Source of the DNA: Nocardioides flavus (ex Wang et al. 2016)
GTDB taxonomy: Bacteria > Actinomycetota > Actinomycetes > Propionibacteriales > Nocardioidaceae
Assembly (NCBI RefSeq): GCF_014653115.1
Contig: NZ_BNAD01000003.1
Coordinates: 124,001-188,000, forward strand
Length of the DNA stretch: 64,000 bases
Direction of reading: 5' to 3'
In this document: piece after piece, positions 63,863 through 64,000 of the stretch
How positions within the stretch are numbered: position 1 is the stretch's first letter
How the letters are laid out: each line of letters opens with the position of its first letter
The notes under the pieces: generated by a model
What the model was told of the DNA's origin: nothing
The model's database searches: none
What the model saw: only the letters and a program-made list of their open reading frames with translations
Program-made: the position numbers and the translations under genes

Positions 63863-64000
63863 CGAGATGCCCTTGTCGCGGCAGCACGGGCCCGCTCCGT
63901 GTGCTGCACGGTCATGGGTGCCCTCCTCGCTCGGTGTGGCGTGGACGCCGTCCGTGCGCCAGTTTCACCCCGCGGCCGGGCACCCGGAAACCCCCGGCCT

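Overview
The window is high-GC DNA (roughly 70% or more) with densely packed, often 1-4 bp overlapping genes and frequent GTG starts. It carries a WhiB regulator, coenzyme F420 genes, LytR-CpsA-Psr ligases, an acyl-CoA carboxylase with an epsilon subunit, a DtxR/IdeR-type iron box and a DUF222/HNH gene. Together these point to an actinomycete chromosome, most like Nocardioides or a relative (Propionibacteriales). This is inferred from gene content only. I saw no tRNA, rRNA, CRISPR array, insertion sequence or phage module.

1-8.5 kb: the 5' part of a large membrane glycosyltransferase, whiB, F420 genes (fbiA, and cofE without the usual FMN reductase domain), a DUF3105 membrane protein, a TIGR03089 protein and a secreted PGRP/amidase with FG-GAP repeats. 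8.7-17.1 kb: a seven-gene minus-strand operon: LCP ligase, two GT2 enzymes, glf, a GlfT2-like polymerase and a two-gene ABC exporter, closed by a strong hairpin. It reads as a complete route for making, exporting and attaching a galactofuranose polymer. 17.2-21.7 kb: a thioesterase, a second LCP protein, a PadR/DUF1707 pair behind a perfect palindrome, a tandem universal stress protein and a PNPOx-like flavoprotein.

21.7-28.6 kb: a copper-handling accessory region: two DUF305 proteins, a DUF6153 protein, a CopA-type ATPase with YHS and HMBD metal-binding domains behind a CsoR-like operator, a small secreted protein, a many-cysteine copper storage protein, and gene remnants. 28.6-42.2 kb: mostly housekeeping genes (acyl-CoA dehydrogenase, thioredoxin behind a second CsoR-like operator, arfB, purE/purK, class III cyclase, birA, accD/accE, DUF885 peptidase, maf, CDP-alcohol transferase). 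42.2-50.3 kb: an ABC exporter with its two-component system, a DUF222/HNH gene, a YnfA protein, a lipoprotein and an acyl-CoA dehydrogenase.

50.4-56.7 kb: a tightly overlapping operon behind an iron box. It encodes a Fe3+-type ABC importer followed by an 865-residue fusion of an adenylating ligase, an acyl carrier domain and a membrane acyltransferase-3. This is the most novel-looking system in the window. 56.7-62.5 kb: biotin enzymes (accA, pyc) around a HIT protein. 62.5-64 kb: an amidohydrolase and a DUF59 metal-sulfur assembly protein, a pair I associate with propane-type diiron monooxygenase clusters; such a cluster may continue beyond the window.
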